Source: an uncultured Mediterraneibacter sp. (lineage in GTDB: Bacteria > Bacillota > Clostridia > Lachnospirales > Lachnospiraceae). From it: 64,000 nucleotides of DNA. Where the stretch lies: contig CALWLJ010000006.1 in the NCBI GenBank assembly GCA_944381495.1, forward strand, positions 62,001-126,000, read 5' to 3'. Each line of letters opens with the position of its first letter. Within the stretch, counting starts at the first letter, position 1. Below the pieces are notes generated by a model. The model was not told the origin of the DNA and did not search any database. It was given only the letters and a program-made list of their open reading frames with translations. This document shows positions 54,267-62,672 of the stretch, in pieces. Made by a program: the position numbers and the translations under genes.

Positions 54267-54390
54267 ATTATTATAACATACCGATTTTCTATATCAAAAT
54301 TCTCATATTATAAACACATATCTCAGAACTTTTCACGGTTTTTATAAAAGCATATTTATAATTTGTTTACTACTATTTTAGATTTTTACC

Positions 54391-54439
54391 TTTTCTTTTA
54401 GAAAACACACATATTTTCGTCACAATTTACGGCTATACT
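54391..54439 (+). promoter_or_regulatory. Promoter and upstream box of small RNA copy 2
   Basis: TTTTCTTTTAGA (54391-54402) begins 20 nt before ATATTT (54411-54416), which is 17 nt before TATACT (54434-54439). TTTTAGA also occurs at 54376-54382, exactly 20 nt before its second copy in the box, which looks like a two-site regulator target. Confidence 0.62.
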
Positions 54440-54445
54440 ATGTAT

Positions 54446-54590
54446 CAGATAGTTGATAAACAACTATCTCCCCCCTCATAAAGCATGGCACCTGAGTGCA
54501 GTGAAAGGTGCCGCACTTTACTCTCATTCCTTTAGATAACTATAAAACCAACAGAAAGCCGTCAGTTAAAAACTGACGGTTTTCTGCTGT
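54446..54590 (+). ncRNA. Small RNA family member, copy 2
   Basis: Hairpin 1 is AGATAGTTG/CAACTATCT with an ATAAA loop (54447-54469), followed by CCCCCCTCAT. Hairpin 2 is GGCACCT/AGGTGCC (54487-54512), different in sequence from the other copies. The invariant block GCACTTTACTCTCATTCCTT follows (54513-54532). Hairpin 3 is CAGAAAGCCGTCAGT pairing with ACTGACGGTTTTCTG (54552-54586). The gene lies between GH30 and the FAH protein. Confidence 0.75.
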
Positions 54591-54740
54591 TCCGGTTTAT
54601 TTCAGATCGGTATTCCCCGCAGACTTTTCAGCGCATGGTGTCCCTGTCGTATAATTCCAATAGAATTTACTTCTTCTCTCCGCCATGGTAAAATGGATTT
54701 ATGCCAAAATTGCAAAACCAACAGATAAAGGAGCAGAACA

Positions 54741-55631
54741 ATGAAACTTTATACTTACCAGTCATCCGACAAAACAAACCGGATCGGCATCGGATTTTCC
54801 GAAAAGCCCGGATATCTGTGGCCGGCAGAGAGCTTTGGCCTCTCTTTCTCCGACATGAACGACCTGATTACTTCTCTTACTCTCCCGGAACTTCTCCGCA
54901 CAGTCAGCATCGAAAACGCATCGGACACAGAAGCAATAAACCTTAACCGTATCCGGCTGATGGCGCCGATTCCCCATCCGTCCCAGGATATTCTCTGCCT
55001 GGGCATCAACTATGCAGCTCACGCTGAGGAATCCGCCCGCTTTCACAAAGACGCTTTTATCGTAAACCAGGAGAAGGCTGTTTATTTCAGCAAACGGGTC
55101 CACACCGCCAGCGGATACGGAGATCCTATTCCCCTTCATGAAAATCTGACTGACAGCGTAGACTATGAAGCCGAACTTGCTGTCGTCCTGGGGAAAGATG
55201 CAAAGAATGTAACTGCTGCTGACGCCTCAGATTATATTTTCGGCTATACGGTCATAAACGATGTTTCGGCCAGAGATCTCCAGACAGATCATAAGCAGTG
55301 GTACTTCGGGAAATCCCTGGACGGCTTCACGCCGATGGGGCCATGCATTGTCACGGCAGATGCGATTGCCTTCCCACCTGTTCTGGATATCTGCTCAAGA
55401 GTCAATGGAGAAGTCCGTCAGAACAGCTCCACAGGTCTCCTGATCCACTCCATTGACGCTATTATCGCGGAACTCTCCGCAGGCATGACACTGAAGGCCG
55501 GAACTATTATCGCTACCGGAACTCCCGCAGGCGCTGGAATGGGATTCACTCCTCCCCGCTTTCTGAAAAAGGGGGATGTCGTAGAGTGCAAGGTGGAGAA
55601 TATCGGGATCCTCAGAAATGTAGCAGAGTAA
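54741..55631 (+). CDS. Fumarylacetoacetate hydrolase-family protein
   Basis: A 296-residue protein. The FAH fold is shown by ILCLGINYAAHAEE near 90, DYEAELAVVLGKDAKNV near 140, FGYTVINDVSARDLQ near 170 and GTPAGAGMGFTPPRFLKKGD near 260. The acidic residues that bind Mg2+ are in place. Such enzymes hydrolyse or isomerise acylpyruvates and diketo acids, or decarboxylate oxaloacetate. The substrate is not readable and no catabolic partners are adjacent. AAAGGAGCA precedes the ATG. It lies between small RNA copies 2 and 3. Confidence 0.88.
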   Translation: MKLYTYQSSDKTNRIGIGFSEKPGYLWPAESFGLSFSDMNDLITSLTLPELLRTVSIENASDTEAINLNRIRLMAPIPHPSQDILCLGINYAAHAEESARFHKDAFIVNQEKAVYFSKRVHTASGYGDPIPLHENLTDSVDYEAELAVVLGKDAKNVTAADASDYIFGYTVINDVSARDLQTDHKQWYFGKSLDGFTPMGPCIVTADAIAFPPVLDICSRVNGEVRQNSSTGLLIHSIDAIIAELSAGMTLKAGTIIATGTPAGAGMGFTPPRFLKKGDVVECKVENIGILRNVAE

Positions 55632-55676
55632 AATTTACGAAATCGAAAATCTTAACCTCATCTTAAGAATTTTTCG

Positions 55677-55725
55677 TTTTCTTTTAGACTTCACTCATAC
55701 TTCTGTCACATTTTCCTTTTATACT
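55677..55725 (+). promoter_or_regulatory. Promoter and upstream box of small RNA copy 3
   Basis: TTTTCTTTTAGA (55677-55688) begins 20 nt before ATACTT (55697-55702), which is 17 nt before TATACT (55720-55725). TTAAGA at 55663-55668 stands 20 nt before the TTTAGA in the box, repeating the layout of copy 2. Confidence 0.62.
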
Positions 55726-55731
55726 AGGACT

Positions 55732-55879
55732 CAGATAGTTGATAAACAACTATCTTCCCCCTCATTAAGCAAGACATCCACAAATCGGATGTCGCACTTT
55801 ACTCTCATTCCTTTATAATAAACTTTAAACCAACGAAAACCCGCCGGCCTGCTGCCGGCGGGTTTTCGCGTTTTATTTT
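55732..55879 (+). ncRNA. Small RNA family member, copy 3
   Basis: Hairpin 1 is again AGATAGTTG/CAACTATCT (55733-55755), followed by TCCCCCTCAT with one C changed to T. Hairpin 2 is GACATCC/GGATGTC (55773-55793). The invariant block GCACTTTACTCTCATTCCTT follows (55794-55813). Hairpin 3 is CGAAAACCCGCCGGC/GCCGGCGGGTTTTCG (55834-55868) with a CGCGTTTTATTTT tail, the best terminator of the three. Confidence 0.78.
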
Positions 55880-55903
55880 CATTACAGTAATCCTTATCTG
55901 TCA

Positions 55904-57340
55904 TCAGCATTTTTCAATCAGTCTGACATAAAACTCCACTGTTTTCACCAATGTATCAATGGGTACTCTCTCATTATTACCATGGATCATTCCCCGCTCT
56001 TCTTTAGAAAGTTTCATTGCAGAGAATTTATAAATATGATCCGTGATCCGGCAGTAATGCCAGGAATCGCTGCATGCCATCATCAAATATGGCGACACAA
56101 TTGCATCTGTCCATGTATCTTTGATCGCCTGGCACAGCCTGATATATTCTTTACAGTCTGTATCCGACTCAGCGGAAGGATTTCTCCCCTCAAACACAGA
56201 GACTTCAATATTCGGATTGTGGATCGTCTTTTCCAGATATGCCTTTGCCGATTCCACCGTATCGCCCGGCATCAGACGCAGATTCATCCCTACCTTTGCC
56301 TTCGGCGGGATCACATTAAATGCTTTTCCGCCCTCCATTTTGGTCATGGCGCAGGTCGTACGCATCATGGCGTTAAGCTCTCCACCTGACGCCCGGCACA
56401 CTTTGTCAAACAGCGGCTCCAGACACCACAGATTGGCGAACAGGATCCGATAGGCAAACCCGGAGTGACGCCCCAGCACATCCAGCATCTCCTTCACAGG
56501 CTTTGTCAGCTTTCTCGGGAAAGGATGATTCTCCACATCTACAACAGCCTGCGCCAGCTCTCCGACCACTGTATGCACCGGGGGCATGGAAGCGTGTCCG
56601 CCGCTACTCTTTGCGGTAAACTCAATGTTTGTCAGTCCCTTCTCTGCAATACCGATCAGGGCACATTCACGGGAAACTCCTGGGAATACATTTTCCACAA
56701 CAGCGCCGCCTTCATCTACCACAAGGGCCGGCTTGATTCCCCGCTCTTCGAACAAATCCACAATTGCAGGACAGGACGGCCCGTTGATCTCCTCCTGACC
56801 CGAAAATGCCAGATAAATATCATGCTCTGGCACAAATCCTTCCGCAATCAGCTTCTCCGCCGCCTCAAAGATCCCGCAAAGCGTTCCCTTCGTATCCAGG
56901 GTACCCCGTCCCCAGATGCATCCGCCTTCGATGATCCCTTCAAACGCAGGCTTCTCCCACTGAGCTTCCTCAACAGGAACCACGTCATAATGTGCCATAA
57001 GCACTACCGGTTCTTCCGATGACTTTCCCCTCCAGTGATACAGCATGCCATTTACGCCCACAAACTCCCTGGGGCACTTCCCGTGGACCAGCGGATACAG
57101 CTTCGGAAGCAGCTCCCGGAACTTTTCAAACTCTTTCTTGTCAATAAGACTCTCATCATTATAGGACACTGTCCTGCAGCGGATCATCTCTACCATATCG
57201 CTGACGATCTTGTCCCTGTTGAGAGATACCTTCTCCTCCGATGGTTTCAATTCCTCTTTCGGAGTAAACATTGCCGCTCTCACGAGCAAAATTATCAGAA
57301 AAATTGCTATTACTGCAAGTATAATAAGCAAAATAAGCAT
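55904..57340 (-). CDS. Membrane-anchored M20 metallopeptidase, PM20D1/Cps1-like
   Basis: A 478-residue protein. An N-terminal membrane segment (residues 1-24) is followed by the M20 peptidase: [10 protein letters not shown] near 100, [13 protein letters not shown] near 130 and the catalytic Glu pair in [17 protein letters not shown] near 165. The lid domain contains [10 protein letters not shown] near 245. The anchor and layout resemble vacuolar Cps1 and PM20D1, which cut or join N-acyl amino acids and dipeptides. The start at 57340 is supported by GGAGGG upstream. It is the last gene of a three-gene set with two membrane proteins. Confidence 0.88.
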   Translation of the reverse strand: MLILLIILAVIAIFLIILLVRAAMFTPKEELKPSEEKVSLNRDKIVSDMVEMIRCRTVSYNDESLIDKKEFEKFRELLPKLYPLVHGKCPREFVGVNGMLYHWRGKSSEEPVVLMAHYDVVPVEEAQWEKPAFEGIIEGGCIWGRGTLDTKGTLCGIFEAAEKLIAEGFVPEHDIYLAFSGQEEINGPSCPAIVDLFEERGIKPALVVDEGGAVVENVFPGVSRECALIGIAEKGLTNIEFTAKSSGGHASMPPVHTVVGELAQAVVDVENHPFPRKLTKPVKEMLDVLGRHSGFAYRILFANLWCLEPLFDKVCRASGGELNAMMRTTCAMTKMEGGKAFNVIPPKAKVGMNLRLMPGDTVESAKAYLEKTIHNPNIEVSVFEGRNPSAESDTDCKEYIRLCQAIKDTWTDAIVSPYLMMACSDSWHYCRITDHIYKFSAMKLSKEERGMIHGNNERVPIDTLVKTVEFYVRLIEKC

Positions 57341-57354
57341 TTTTGTCGCCCTCC

Positions 57355-57402
57355 TTTCGAAAAAAGCGCTTGTCACTTTTTCCTGTCATTTTCAGAATAT
57401 TC
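57355..57402. repeat. Short hairpin repeat, copy A
   Basis: The segment has TCGAAAAAAG, TGTCACTTTTTCC and CAGAATATTC in this order, as found again at 62673-62726. AAAAAG pairs with CTTTTT, giving a hairpin with A and T tracts. It abuts the stop of the membrane protein gene and precedes the M20 gene. Confidence 0.5.
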
Positions 57403-58068
57403 CTACAGCAATCCCTTCTTATACAGAATTCTCGCCGCCCCGATAGCGATCAGAGCTCCTACCGGAACGAGTACACCCACGGAGCCGGACAATGACGGCA
57501 CCAGCAGGAACAGTACAACCATGAACACCAGCGGCGCAATGGATATCTTCCAGTTCTTGCTCACATAGACCACTGCCAGACCTCCGAAGAGGGAAGGAAG
57601 GATATTGTCAAATGCGGGCTTCAGCACTGGTGAATTCAGGATTGGTGTCAGAGGCACCAGCAGAGCAACCCCGATGGCGATCACAGCTGTTGTCACTATA
57701 GAAGAGGTAGCAACTGCAATCGTGGAAATCACTTCCCCTTCTTCTGTTCCCGGTTTTACCCGGGCATTTTCCATCGCTGTAAGCGCCGCCGGCACTTTCA
57801 GGTTTGTCAGGTTTCCCGTTACGAAAGCGAGATAAGAACCTGCTGTTCCCAGCATGGGGACAAATGTCAGCACTTCAATAAATCCTACAGTCCAGAAAAT
57901 GGGCGCAACTCCAAGCAGCCCCTTGGCTACAGCAGAGAGTTCCGGCCAGGCGTCATAATAGATACACGCTGCTGTCGGGAAAGAAAAGATCATCCCCAGC
58001 GCCAGCAGGATCCAGATCCTTCCGTAGAAATGTGTCATATCCTCATAAGATTTTCCATTATTATTCAT
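57403..58068 (-). CDS. Integral membrane protein, partner of DUF5058 protein
   Basis: A 221-residue protein with about six hydrophobic segments. It starts MNNNGKSYEDMTHFYGRIW and contains GTAGSYLAFVTGNLTNLKVPAA near 75-95 and SSIVTTAVIAIGVALLVPLTP near 120. I do not know its family by name. The constant pairing with a DUF5058 protein and an M20 peptidase suggests a two-subunit carrier for the peptide or acyl-amino acid the peptidase handles. That role is inference from position. Confidence 0.7.
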   Translation of the reverse strand: MNNNGKSYEDMTHFYGRIWILLALGMIFSFPTAACIYYDAWPELSAVAKGLLGVAPIFWTVGFIEVLTFVPMLGTAGSYLAFVTGNLTNLKVPAALTAMENARVKPGTEEGEVISTIAVATSSIVTTAVIAIGVALLVPLTPILNSPVLKPAFDNILPSLFGGLAVVYVSKNWKISIAPLVFMVVLFLLVPSLSGSVGVLVPVGALIAIGAARILYKKGLL

Positions 58069-58097
58069 CTTTTTGAGCCTCCTTTCACTCAGTCATC

Positions 58098-58820
58098 TCA
58101 CACGATCATCGGAGTGATCACCGCCGCAAACACCATGGCTCCCAGCATGCTGATGGGCAGCGCGTAGTTTTCCAGCCATTTCACATTGCACTTTTTCACG
58201 AGAATCCCGCAGATTCCCATCAGAAATGCAGAAAACAGGAGAACAAAGATGGGGATCCATCCTGCAAGTCCTTCCCTGATGTCTGCAAATACCATACCAA
58301 GAAATGCCGAGATCATTCCAAGGAAGAGCGCAGTCATAACGATATCGCCCCACTTGCTGTCCTTATTCTTGATCTTCATCAGTCCACCCTGGATCTTCCG
58401 GATGAAAAGCGGCACCCAGATCAGCCCCGGGAAGATTCCCAGCGTCATAACCCACGCAATGGCCGTATACACCTTCGGATCCGTGATCGTCTCAGACAGC
58501 TGCGTGATTCCCAGCGCATTTGCTGTTGTGGTAGCCGCAGGCAGTTCATAGGTGATCGCTCCGATCACGCTGAGGCGCAGCCACGGAAGCGGCAGCCCCA
58601 AAAACTGTGACAATGTGATCACCCCCAATAGAATAGACACTGCCGGGGCAAACGTAAACACAGCTGTGGATATGATCGTTTTGCGGATCTGCTTCATATC
58701 CATCCCCAGTGCCTTCCCCCGCCGGTAAGCCCGTACCAGAAAGAAAATCGACTGTGCAATCACAAAAAGGATAACCAGCCCCGCTGCAATAAACAAAAAT
58801 GTACTGTTCGGATTAAACAT
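58098..58820 (-). CDS. DUF5058-family membrane protein
   Basis: A 240-residue protein with about seven membrane segments. It begins MFNPNSTFLFIAAGLVILFV, then has TFAPAVSILLGVITLSQFLGLPLPW near 55-80 and GAITYELPAATTTANALG near 87. I recognise the DUF5058 family. It is the first gene of a set with a second membrane protein (29 bases on) and an M20 peptidase. GGAGGAG lies before the ATG. It likely forms part of an uptake system. Confidence 0.75.
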   Translation of the reverse strand: MFNPNSTFLFIAAGLVILFVIAQSIFFLVRAYRRGKALGMDMKQIRKTIISTAVFTFAPAVSILLGVITLSQFLGLPLPWLRLSVIGAITYELPAATTTANALGITQLSETITDPKVYTAIAWVMTLGIFPGLIWVPLFIRKIQGGLMKIKNKDSKWGDIVMTALFLGMISAFLGMVFADIREGLAGWIPIFVLLFSAFLMGICGILVKKCNVKWLENYALPISMLGAMVFAAVITPMIV

Positions 58821-58868
58821 ATTCTCCTCCTTCTCTCATACCTTATATGATTAATTTTACTCCTGGAA

Positions 58869-58897
58869 ATTGTACCACTTATCCCTTCCAGGCACAA
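58869..58897 (-). promoter_or_regulatory. Promoter of the DUF5058 operon
   Basis: On the minus strand TTGTGC (58897-58892) and TACAAT (58874-58869) are 17 bases apart, about 50 nt before the DUF5058 start and just after a terminator. Confidence 0.6.
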
Positions 58898-58901
58898 CCG
58901 C

Positions 58902-58954
58902 AAACAAAAACAGAGGCAATATACCGGAATACTTCTCCGGCACACAGCCTCTGT
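58902..58954 (-). terminator. Terminator between the hydrolase and DUF5058 operons
   Basis: ACAGAGGC/GCCTCTGT with an inner CCGGA/TCCGG stem is followed on the minus strand by TTTTTGTTTG. It likely ends the citrate synthase-hydrolase transcript. Confidence 0.8.
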
Positions 58955-59013
58955 ATGAAACCTATTCATATATCAATATATCTTTTTCCTGACATATCTA
59001 TATCCTGAAAATT

Positions 59014-59197
59014 CAAGACTCGCTTGCGAGTCTTGGCGCGAGATTCGGGTCAGCTTTAGCTGACATAATACATCTCCGAATCCCTGCGCATCCTCGCGGA
59101 GCGTATATCAGATGGGGGATTGACACCCGCCACTGATACTGATTTGTCACTCACCGCCTGTAGAGGCGGGAGTCATCCCACATCTGATATACCGCTC
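59014..59197. repeat. Multi-hairpin intergenic element
   Basis: In order: CAAGACTCGC/GCGAGTCTTG, then GATTCGG and CCGAATC enclosing GTCAGCTTTAGCTGAC. A long outer stem of GTATATCAGATG with CATCTGATATAC follows, enclosing CCCGCC/GGCGGG. No open frame is supported. It may be a non-autonomous mobile element, possibly IS200/IS605-like because of the end hairpins, or a structured RNA. Confidence 0.55.
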
Positions 59198-59212
59198 TAC
59201 AGGATCCATTCT

Positions 59213-60178
59213 TCAGGAGCTTTGTCTTTTATTTCTCCGCTCTTCCAGCCATTCCAGAATATCTTCCGCCACCTGCTGCCGGTCCGTCTCTTTCAACAGC
59301 TCATGTCTATCCCCCGGATAAATCCGAAGCGAGACATCCTGAATTCCAGCCGCCTGATACTGCTGGCATATATTCCGAACGCCTTCTCCGAAATCGCCCA
59401 CCGGATCATCCGCGCCGGTCGCGAATAGGATCGGAAGCTCTTTCGGTATCATCCGTATACTCTCCTTCTTTTGCATATACTGCATACCGCCAAACATACT
59501 ATAATATGCATTAACTGTGAAGATAAAGGAACACAGCGGATCAGAAACATACCTGTCCAGATTCTCCCGGTCGCTGGTGATCCAGTCCGCCCGGGTCCCT
59601 GAAGGTTTAAACTTCTTACCGTATCTTTTATTATAAGAGCCAAGCGTCATCCCGTCGATCAATCTGCTGCGGTAATGCCATCCGCGGAACGCGGCCATCA
59701 GCTGACACAGCCTCTTACCAACTGCCAGCAGCATCCAGGCATGATCCGCCACTGCTCCCATCAGGATCACCCCGCTCAGACCATTGCCATACAGCTCGAT
59801 ATACTGTCTCAGCAGTGAGGATCCCATGCTGTGTCCCAGCATGAAATACGGCACATCCGGATATTTTTTCTCTGTGCGCTGTCTCAGAGTATGCATATCG
59901 CCGAGCACACAGGCATTTCCATATTTTTCATTAAAGAACCCGTACTCCGACTTGCTCTGCACAGATTTCCCATGCCCCAGATGATCATTGCCCACTACAT
60001 AATAGCCCTGTCCGCACATAAATTCTGCAAACTCATCATATCTTTCGATATATTCCACCATACCGTGGCAGAGCTGAAGGACTGCCTTCACTTCTCCCGC
60101 CGGTTTCCATTCCATTGTGTGGATCTCAGTGTTGCCATCCTTTGACGGGAAATAGAACTCGTCTCTCATGTTACTCAC
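59213..60178 (-). CDS. Alpha/beta hydrolase, monoacylglycerol lipase-like
   Basis: A 321-residue cytoplasmic hydrolase. The oxyanion HG is in LQLCHGMVEYIERYDEF near 37, the lipase-type GNDHLGHGKS is near 63 and the nucleophile elbow GHSMGSSL is near 114. The Asp is in FATGADDPVGDFG and the His in YPGDRHELL. This is the serine aminopeptidase S33/lysophospholipase group. The GTG start at 60178 overlaps the citrate synthase stop; an ATG 9 nt later is an alternative. The substrate is probably a small ester. Confidence 0.87.
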   Translation of the reverse strand: MSNMRDEFYFPSKDGNTEIHTMEWKPAGEVKAVLQLCHGMVEYIERYDEFAEFMCGQGYYVVGNDHLGHGKSVQSKSEYGFFNEKYGNACVLGDMHTLRQRTEKKYPDVPYFMLGHSMGSSLLRQYIELYGNGLSGVILMGAVADHAWMLLAVGKRLCQLMAAFRGWHYRSRLIDGMTLGSYNKRYGKKFKPSGTRADWITSDRENLDRYVSDPLCSFIFTVNAYYSMFGGMQYMQKKESIRMIPKELPILFATGADDPVGDFGEGVRNICQQYQAAGIQDVSLRIYPGDRHELLKETDRQQVAEDILEWLEERRNKRQSS

Positions 60179-61548
60179 TGCCTGTCATTTAATTCTACAT
60201 ATTCACGGTTCGGCGCAAGAGCCTTATATGCAGGACGTATGATCTTGTCTACATTCTGCAGCTCCTCAAGTCTGTGGGCGCTCCATCCGACAATACGGGC
60301 CGCCGCGAAGATCGGCGTATACAATGAAGAAGGAATATCCAGCATACTGTAAACCAGTCCGCTGTAGAAATCCACATTGGCATTTACACCTTTGTACATT
60401 CTTCTCTTCTCGCCAATGATCTCCGGAGCCATATGCTCTACCTTCTCATAGAGTGCGTACTCTGCTTCGTGCCCCTTCTCTTTTGCAAGCTGTTTTACAA
60501 ATTTCTTGAAGATATCCGCACGTGGATCGGAAATAGAATAAACTGCATGGCCCATTCCATAGATCAGGCCCTTTCTGTCAAATGCCTTCTTATCAAGAAG
60601 CGCCTCCAGATAAGCCCGGATCTGGTCATCGTCGCTCCAGTCAGTCAGATTCTTCTTCATATCCTCAAACATCTGAGTAACCTTGATATTCGCACCGCCA
60701 TGCTTCGGTCCTTTCAGTGACGCCATGGCAGCCGCCATTGTAGAATATGTATCTGTTCCGGAGGATGTTACCACATGGGTCGTAAATGTAGAGTTATTTC
60801 CGCCGCCGTGATCCATATGAAGCACCAGAGCCATATCCAGGATCTTCGCCTCCAGCTCTGTGTACTGCCTGTCTTCACGAAGCATCATCAGGATATTCTC
60901 CGCAGCAGACAGCTCCGGCTTCGGTGCATAAATGTACAGATCCTCACCCCGTCTGTAATTGTAGGCATGATATCCGTAGACCATGAGCATCGGGAACTGG
61001 CTGATCAGATTCAGGCATTGCCTCAGAACATTCGGAATACTTGTATCGTCTGCCTTGTCATCATATGCATAGAGCTGCAGGATACTTCGTGTAATACTGT
61101 TCATCATATCCCGGCTTGGTGCCTTCATGATCACATCACGAACGAAATTTGGCGGGAGCATGCGCCGCTCTGCCATCATTTCCTGAAAATCTTTCAGTTC
61201 TTTTTTGCTGGGGAGCTCACCGAAAAGCAGCAGATATGCTGTTTCTTCGAACCCGGGATGCTTTGCATCCAGGAATCCCTTGACCAGATCCTTGATATTA
61301 TACCCACGATAATAAAGATTTCCTTCGCAGGGAACACTCTTGCCGTCCACGATCTTAGAAGCACATACATCTGAAATATTCGTCAGGCCGGCAAGCACGC
61401 CTTTTCCATTCAGATCACGAAGTCCTCTCTTGACCTCATATTTCGTGTAAAGTTCTTTGTCGATCGCATTGTTCGTTTCACATTTGAGAGCCAATTCTTC
61501 AATTTCCGGAGTAATATCGAAAAAAATGCTGTCAATATCTTTTGCCAT
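60175..61548 (-). CDS. Citrate synthase
   Basis: A 457-residue enzyme that condenses acetyl-CoA with oxaloacetate. Catalytic residues are the His in LHMDHGGGNNSTFTTHVV near 235, the His in GMGHAVYSISDPRA near 325 and the Asp in NVDFYSGLVYSML near 390. An N-terminal extension of about 60 residues is typical for Clostridia. In such anaerobes the enzyme supplies 2-oxoglutarate for glutamate. It is the first gene of a two-gene operon with the lipase-like hydrolase. AGAAGGAGG lies before the ATG. Confidence 0.94.
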   Translation of the reverse strand: MAKDIDSIFFDITPEIEELALKCETNNAIDKELYTKYEVKRGLRDLNGKGVLAGLTNISDVCASKIVDGKSVPCEGNLYYRGYNIKDLVKGFLDAKHPGFEETAYLLLFGELPSKKELKDFQEMMAERRMLPPNFVRDVIMKAPSRDMMNSITRSILQLYAYDDKADDTSIPNVLRQCLNLISQFPMLMVYGYHAYNYRRGEDLYIYAPKPELSAAENILMMLREDRQYTELEAKILDMALVLHMDHGGGNNSTFTTHVVTSSGTDTYSTMAAAMASLKGPKHGGANIKVTQMFEDMKKNLTDWSDDDQIRAYLEALLDKKAFDRKGLIYGMGHAVYSISDPRADIFKKFVKQLAKEKGHEAEYALYEKVEHMAPEIIGEKRRMYKGVNANVDFYSGLVYSMLDIPSSLYTPIFAAARIVGWSAHRLEELQNVDKIIRPAYKALAPNREYVELNDRQ

Positions 61549-61598
61549 GCGCGTTCCTCCTTCTCTCTTATTTAAATTTTTATATGTATGACCTTTTT

Positions 61599-61627
61599 AT
61601 TATACTAAAAATGTGCATTTTATACAA
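61599..61627 (-). promoter_or_regulatory. Promoter of the citrate synthase operon
   Basis: TTGTAT (61627-61622) and TATAAT (61604-61599) are separated by 17 bases on the minus strand. Confidence 0.65.
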
Positions 61628-61775
61628 TTAACGATTCATTAAATATTTATGAACTGTCTTAGTTGTAAATTTTATAATATACATAGATTGTTTTTTATTT
61701 ATTTCCAGTATTATCCTTCATGCAAATTAACTATATTTCTATATTCAGACATATCTGCTGAACTGTACGGATTTC

Positions 61776-62648
61776 TTATTTTCTGCTGCCCAGCGCATCC
61801 GACAACCTGGCAAATTCCTCCAGTGTCAGCGCCTCTCCTCTGATACTTGGTCCTTTTCCCAGACATTCAATAGCTGCCTCAATCTCTTCCTTCGTAAAAT
61901 CAAGATCCGGGGAATTTTTCAGGCCATTCGCCAATGTCTTTCTCCTCTGATTAAATGATGCCCGTATGATTTTAAACATCAGTTTCTCATCCTTCACGTC
62001 CACCGGCGGCTTTTCATACCGCTCCAGACGTATCACTGCAGATCCCACCTTGGGACGTGGCATGAAACAGTTAGGCGGCACGTTTGCCACAAGATAAGGC
62101 TTTGCATAATACTGAACCGCCAGAGAGAGCGCTCCATAATCTTTTGTTCCCGGGCCCACCTGCATCCGGTCGGCAACCTCTTTCTGCACCATCACAGTAA
62201 TGCTCTTCAGCGGCACATGGTTCTCAAACAGCCCCATGATGATAGGTGTCGTAATATAATACGGAAGATTCGCCACCACCTTGATCGGCTTTCCGCCATT
62301 CTTCTCCTCAGCCAGCTTCACCAGATCGACCTTCAGCACATCATCATTGATCACCGTCACATTATCATATCCGTCCAGCGTATCCTCAAGGATAGGGATC
62401 AGTGCCCGGTCGATCTCAACCGCTGTCACCTGCCCCGCCGCACAGGCAAGATACTGTGTCATCGTCCCGATCCCCGGACCAATCTCCAGAACAAAATCAT
62501 CCTTTCCGATCTCTGCTGACCGTATGATCTTATCCAGTACATGAGTATCGATCAGGAAATTCTGCCCGAACTTCTTCTGAAACACAAAATTATACTTCTG
62601 CAATACCGCAATTGTATTCTGCGGATTGCCCAATGTGGGTTCCTTCAT
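61776..62648 (-). CDS. rsmA: 16S rRNA dimethyladenosine transferase RsmA (KsgA)
   Basis: A 290-residue methyltransferase that dimethylates two adenosines in helix 45 of 16S rRNA. Motifs are FGQNFLID near 26, the SAM-binding LEIGPGIGTMTQYLA near 55 and the catalytic NLPYYITTP near 128. The C-terminal helical domain has SFNQRRKTLANGL. The start at 62648 has AAGGAG six bases upstream; an earlier in-frame ATG has none. It follows the TatD nuclease gene, a common order in Firmicutes. Confidence 0.96.
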   Translation of the reverse strand: MKEPTLGNPQNTIAVLQKYNFVFQKKFGQNFLIDTHVLDKIIRSAEIGKDDFVLEIGPGIGTMTQYLACAAGQVTAVEIDRALIPILEDTLDGYDNVTVINDDVLKVDLVKLAEEKNGGKPIKVVANLPYYITTPIIMGLFENHVPLKSITVMVQKEVADRMQVGPGTKDYGALSLAVQYYAKPYLVANVPPNCFMPRPKVGSAVIRLERYEKPPVDVKDEKLMFKIIRASFNQRRKTLANGLKNSPDLDFTKEEIEAAIECLGKGPSIRGEALTLEEFARLSDALGSRK

Positions 62649-62672
62649 ATATCTCTCCTTCATCTATTTTCA

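Noticed and set aside
52491-55879. CRISPR array for the recurring intergenic blocks
   Set aside because: The copies are 1.3-2 kb apart with genes between them, are structured and have promoters; there are no short regular spacers and no cas genes.
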